DNA of 56,227 nucleotides, from the NCBI GenBank assembly GCA_964639215.1, contig CAZXCV010000008.1, positions 1 through 56,227 on the forward strand. Direction: 5' to 3'. Shown here piece after piece: positions 53,338 to 56,227 of the stretch (the first letter of the stretch is position 1; each line of letters starts with the position of its first letter). The notes beneath the pieces were generated by a model. That model was not told where the DNA came from. It saw nothing but the letters and a program-made list of their open reading frames with translations, and ran no database searches. The DNA is from UBA6120 sp964639215. Lineage in GTDB: Bacteria > Bacillota_I > Bacilli_A > RFN20 > CAG-826. Both the position numbers and the translations under genes were made by a program.

Positions 53338-54675
53338 TTAGCTAACAAATGCATCAGCAATAAAATTATAAACTTCATCGACATAGCGATAGCAAATATC
53401 ATCGGTTTCCGCTTCAACCATAATGCGGATGAGCGACTCGGTGCCACTTGGTCGGACCAACAAGCGACCTTTACCTTCAAGTTCATCATCAATCCGTTTG
53501 ATTAATTTGATAAGTTCGGGATGCTCCATCACTTCTTTTTTATTGGTGACGATGATGTTTTTAAGTAATTGCGGATAAACTTTGAGATCGCTCAGTAGCT
53601 CATTGACGGTCTGGTGATTTTTTGCAATCACATTGAGCATCTTGACCATTGAGAGTAAGCCATCGCCCGTATTGAGTTCGTTGAAGAAAATGATATGGCC
53701 GGATTGCTCGCCCCCAAGCATGAGTTGGTGTTTCTTTAATGCGGCTTGCACGTATTTATCGCCAACTTGAACTTCGAGGACATCAATTCCCGCTCGCTTG
53801 AGTGCCATTTTGACGCCAATATTGCTCATTACCGTCAAAACAACCTTATTTTCAGGTAACATATCACGTTCTTTTTTATCAATGGCCGCGAGGTAAATCA
53901 TCGCATCGCCATCAATCGTTTGGCCGCGTTTATCAATCATTAACATCCGATCGGCATCGCCATCAAACGCTAGCCCAAGATCAAAGCCATTGGCTAACAT
54001 GTGTCGCTTTAAGTCTTTAATGTGCGTTGACCCACATAAATCATTAATATTCATGCCATTGGGACTATCGTTGATAATCGTCGCTTTAAGTTTTAACTTA
54101 TCACATAGTGGTTTGATAACCGTGGCCGCCGAACCATTCGCCGCATCAATTAGTACGTGTAAATGGGAAAAGTCGGAGGTGGCTTTTTGGGCGATGAAAT
54201 CTAGATACTCATTCACTAAATGTTGCGCGTCAAGATAAGTGCCGATATCTTTTCCATTGGCTAATGGGAGATCATCAATTAAGGCGTCGATATATTTTTC
54301 AATTTCTAGTTCAATCGCTTCATCGATTTTTTCACCGAAGCGATTAAATACTTTGATGCCATTATCAAAATATGGATTATGAGATGCCGATATCATGATA
54401 CCAAAATCAAAATCGTGGGCTTTCACAAGATAAGAAATACTCGGTGTGGTCGAAACACCGAGTGAACTGACATCAGATCCGCTTGCGGTAATACCGGCAA
54501 CGAGGGCGGCTAGTAACATATGACCCGAGATGCGTGTATCGCGAGCAATGAGTACTTTATTTTTTGCTCCGTTTGGGTATTGACCAAGGAAACGCCCAAT
54601 GCGGTAGGCGATCGTTGATGTCACATCTTTTCCGGCGAGACCACGAACACCGTCGGTCCCAAAGTATTTAGCCAT
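53338..54675 (-). CDS. glmM: Phosphoglucosamine mutase
   Basis: 445 aa. Active-site Ser98 in SASHNP, metal loop DGDADR, GGEQSGH sugar loop and RPSGTE phosphate loop. Converts glucosamine 6-phosphate to 1-phosphate. Two bases after cdaA, as usual for this operon. Confidence 0.97.
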   Translation of the reverse strand: MAKYFGTDGVRGLAGKDVTSTIAYRIGRFLGQYPNGAKNKVLIARDTRISGHMLLAALVAGITASGSDVSSLGVSTTPSISYLVKAHDFDFGIMISASHNPYFDNGIKVFNRFGEKIDEAIELEIEKYIDALIDDLPLANGKDIGTYLDAQHLVNEYLDFIAQKATSDFSHLHVLIDAANGSAATVIKPLCDKLKLKATIINDSPNGMNINDLCGSTHIKDLKRHMLANGFDLGLAFDGDADRMLMIDKRGQTIDGDAMIYLAAIDKKERDMLPENKVVLTVMSNIGVKMALKRAGIDVLEVQVGDKYVQAALKKHQLMLGGEQSGHIIFFNELNTGDGLLSMVKMLNVIAKNHQTVNELLSDLKVYPQLLKNIIVTNKKEVMEHPELIKLIKRIDDELEGKGRLLVRPSGTESLIRIMVEAETDDICYRYVDEVYNFIADAFVS

Positions 54676-54677
54676 GA

Positions 54678-55457
54678 TTAGTCGGTATCCCGTTGTGCAA
54701 TTTCCATGTAGTGGATGAATAATTGTTTAAATTGATCAATGAATACCGGTTCTAGTTCGCCGTTATAGGCAATGGAAATACGTCCCGTTTCTTCAGAGAC
54801 GACGATGACGACGGCATCGCTGACTTCAGAAATACCAAGCGCCGCGCGATGGCGACTGCCGTATTTACCCGATAACGGTTTCGTTGTTGGTGGAAAATAA
54901 ACGCTCGCTGCGATAATCATATTGTCACGGACAACGACTGCTCCATCATGCAACCGTGTGCCAGGATAAAAAATTGTCATTAATAATTCCGAGGATATCG
55001 GGGCGTTCATCGGTGTCCCGTTCTTAATGAATTCGGTGAGGTTACTCTTACGTTCAATCGTAATAATCGCACCTGTTTTTGTCTTGGCAAGATAAGCGAC
55101 CGTATCTTGAATGCAGGTCGTCAACTGGTCTTTATCGAAGTAACGCGATGGTTTTCTTATTTGACCCTTTTTCGTGAAGAGATTGTTGATAAATGGTCGT
55201 AACGAGGCAATATTAACGAACATAAAGATGATTGTCATCAATACGAGCGAAATTAAGAGGGCAATCGTCAATAATCCGAAACCTAAAAAAACGTATGATG
55301 CTACTAAACCAAGCACGTTAATCGTAAAAGGAATTAAATATATTTTTCGCTTTGAGATGTTAAATACAAGGACGAGTACGAGCGTTAAAACAAGAAAACC
55401 AAGTCCGACATCAAGCCAATAATCAAACGTGGACCAAGCTGCGCTAAAACTCATCAT
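54678..55457 (-). CDS. cdaA: Diadenylate cyclase CdaA
   Basis: 259 aa. Three membrane helices in the first 85 residues, then the DAC domain with DGA at 171-173 and RHR at 202-204. Makes cyclic di-AMP, which controls potassium and turgor. The usual cdaR gene between cdaA and glmM is missing. Its ATG overlaps the pgpA-like stop. Confidence 0.96.
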   Translation of the reverse strand: MMSFSAAWSTFDYWLDVGLGFLVLTLVLVLVFNISKRKIYLIPFTINVLGLVASYVFLGFGLLTIALLISLVLMTIIFMFVNIASLRPFINNLFTKKGQIRKPSRYFDKDQLTTCIQDTVAYLAKTKTGAIITIERKSNLTEFIKNGTPMNAPISSELLMTIFYPGTRLHDGAVVVRDNMIIAASVYFPPTTKPLSGKYGSRHRAALGISEVSDAVVIVVSEETGRISIAYNGELEPVFIDQFKQLFIHYMEIAQRDTD

Positions 55458-55942
55458 AATTTGCGGGCTCCATGAGCAAAGCGACTCGCTGCTGCAGCTG
55501 CAATCGCTCCAACGATATCATCGAGGAATGTATGGCACATCGTACCCTCTTTGCCATCGCCATTGAGACGTTCAACAATGCCATATTTCTTCTTATCGAT
55601 AAATCCAAAATTGGTGAGGGCAATCGAACCATATAAATTGCAAATGCCATACGCCAAAACTTCATCAACACCGTAAAGTCCTTCATCGCGTTTGACAATC
55701 GCTTCAAGATCTTTATCAAGGTAAGAGCCATTCTCGGCTTGCCGATCGAGTTCAATCGCTGTCATCAATGCAAATTGAACTTCCCGTTTATCGAGGACTG
55801 ATACAATTGATTCGAGCAATTCCTCGCGTTTAAGATTGACGTGATATCCAGCTTGTAAGAAACGCGCCGCTTCGGCAATGTCGTCTAAAGACACGCCGCG
55901 CTCTGCGAGAATGTCGATACATTTTTGGCGATAATTTATCAT
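55454..55942 (-). CDS. Phosphatidylglycerophosphatase A family protein
   Basis: 162 aa soluble YutG-type PgpA relative: DEGLYGVDEVLAYGICNLYGSIALTNFGFIDKKKYG and TFLDDIVGAIAAAAASRFAHG. The membrane enzyme makes phosphatidylglycerol. This short soluble form is common in Firmicutes with uncertain activity. First gene of the cdaA-glmM-glmS operon. Confidence 0.88.
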   Translation of the reverse strand: MINYRQKCIDILAERGVSLDDIAEAARFLQAGYHVNLKREELLESIVSVLDKREVQFALMTAIELDRQAENGSYLDKDLEAIVKRDEGLYGVDEVLAYGICNLYGSIALTNFGFIDKKKYGIVERLNGDGKEGTMCHTFLDDIVGAIAAAAASRFAHGARKL

Positions 55943-56023
55943 CGGTATTTTTTCCTATAGTTTTATTTATTAGTTTAACAAATAATAGGTTAAGTAAAAA
56001 GGATTAGTGGCAATCAGTGACGT

Positions 56024-56097
56024 TGGAGCAGCCAACGGGAATCGAACCCGCATATTCAGCTTGGGAAGCTAACGTTCTACCATTGAACTATGGCTGC
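56024..56097 (-). tRNA. tRNA-Gly(TCC)
   Basis: Minus-strand cloverleaf GCAGCCA...TGGCTGC, anticodon loop TTCCCAA (UCC), encoded CCA. Confidence 0.95.
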
Positions 56098-56143
56098 GTC
56101 ATATAGGATTATATTCATTGGTAACTTAAAACTCAATCATTTA

Positions 56144-56168
56144 GAAAAAAACTACTCATAAGAGTAGT
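56144..56168 (-). terminator. Terminator of an upstream tRNA transcript
   Basis: Stem ACTACTC/GAGTAGT (56151-56157 with 56162-56168), then TTTTTTT on the minus strand. Directly after the tRNA at the window end. Confidence 0.85.
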
Positions 56169-56180
56169 CATTTCATGCAA

Positions 56181-56227
56181 TGGTGGATGCTGAGGGGATC
56201 GAACCCACGACCTTCTGTACGTCAAAC
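56181..56227 (-). tRNA. tRNA-Val(GAC), partial
   Basis: 3' half only, cut by the window edge: encoded CCA, acceptor AGCATCC, T-arm GTGGG-TTCGATC-CCCTC with one T-T mismatch, and the loop TTGACGT that gives anticodon GAC. Confidence 0.75.

Overview
The window comes from a free-living low-GC Gram-positive relative of the Mollicutes. Izemoplasmatales, Acholeplasmatales or a nearby deep Bacilli lineage is my best guess (inference; no 16S or ribosomal marker is present). It uses the standard code: many genes end in TGA, several as ATGA start/stop overlaps, Trp is TGG, and the only tRNA-Trp has anticodon CCA. I saw no prophage, insertion sequence or CRISPR. No intergenic gap exceeds 300 bases and almost everything lies on the minus strand.

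Layout. (1) 44-9184: tRNA-Trp, then a flavin/electron-transfer block read from high to low coordinates: rnfC-rnfD-rnfG-rnfE-rnfA-small Cys protein-rnfB-NusG_II protein-Gx-type membrane protein-apbE, plus a separately promoted lipoprotein. RnfB lacks its ferredoxin domains, RnfD carries two extra outside domains, a 65-aa four-cysteine membrane protein sits between rnfA and rnfB, and the accessory genes resemble the flavin-based extracellular electron transfer locus of Listeria. This is the most unusual system here. (2) 9270-19086: glycerophosphodiesterase, nitroreductase, a coupled GPH permease/PlsC/subtilase operon, and a secreted endonuclease I. The last two share Ig-like repeats and a C-terminal stalk with a membrane anchor. 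(3) 19199-19646: tRNA-Glu, tRNA-Asn and acyl carrier protein. (4) 19738-24350: a compact Tad-type pilus operon with a sigma-like regulator and an unannotated 49-aa pilin-like gene. (5) 24497-33071: guanylate kinase, ABC-F, SDR, two CNNM-type proteins, a 50-aa membrane protein, thymidine kinase, and a large membrane protein with 19-residue repeats. (6) 33249-38858: DsbA/FrnE, gltX followed by tRNA-Glu(CTC), tRNA-Gly, two membrane proteins, deoD and an RDD protein. (7) 38903-49932: a maltodextrin system in two transcripts: Nudix-malL-frameshifted PucR-like regulator-malK, and malE-malF-malG-amylase-malQ. (8) 50069-51490: nfeD and SPFH genes on the plus strand. (9) 51542-55942: pgpA-like, cdaA, glmM and glmS. 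(10) 56024-56227: tRNA-Gly and a tRNA-Val cut by the window edge.

Taken together, the cell takes up and breaks down maltodextrins, secretes a protease and a nuclease and salvages nucleosides, and probably disposes of electrons through a flavin-rich Rnf-like membrane complex. That electron role is inferred from gene content and motifs.
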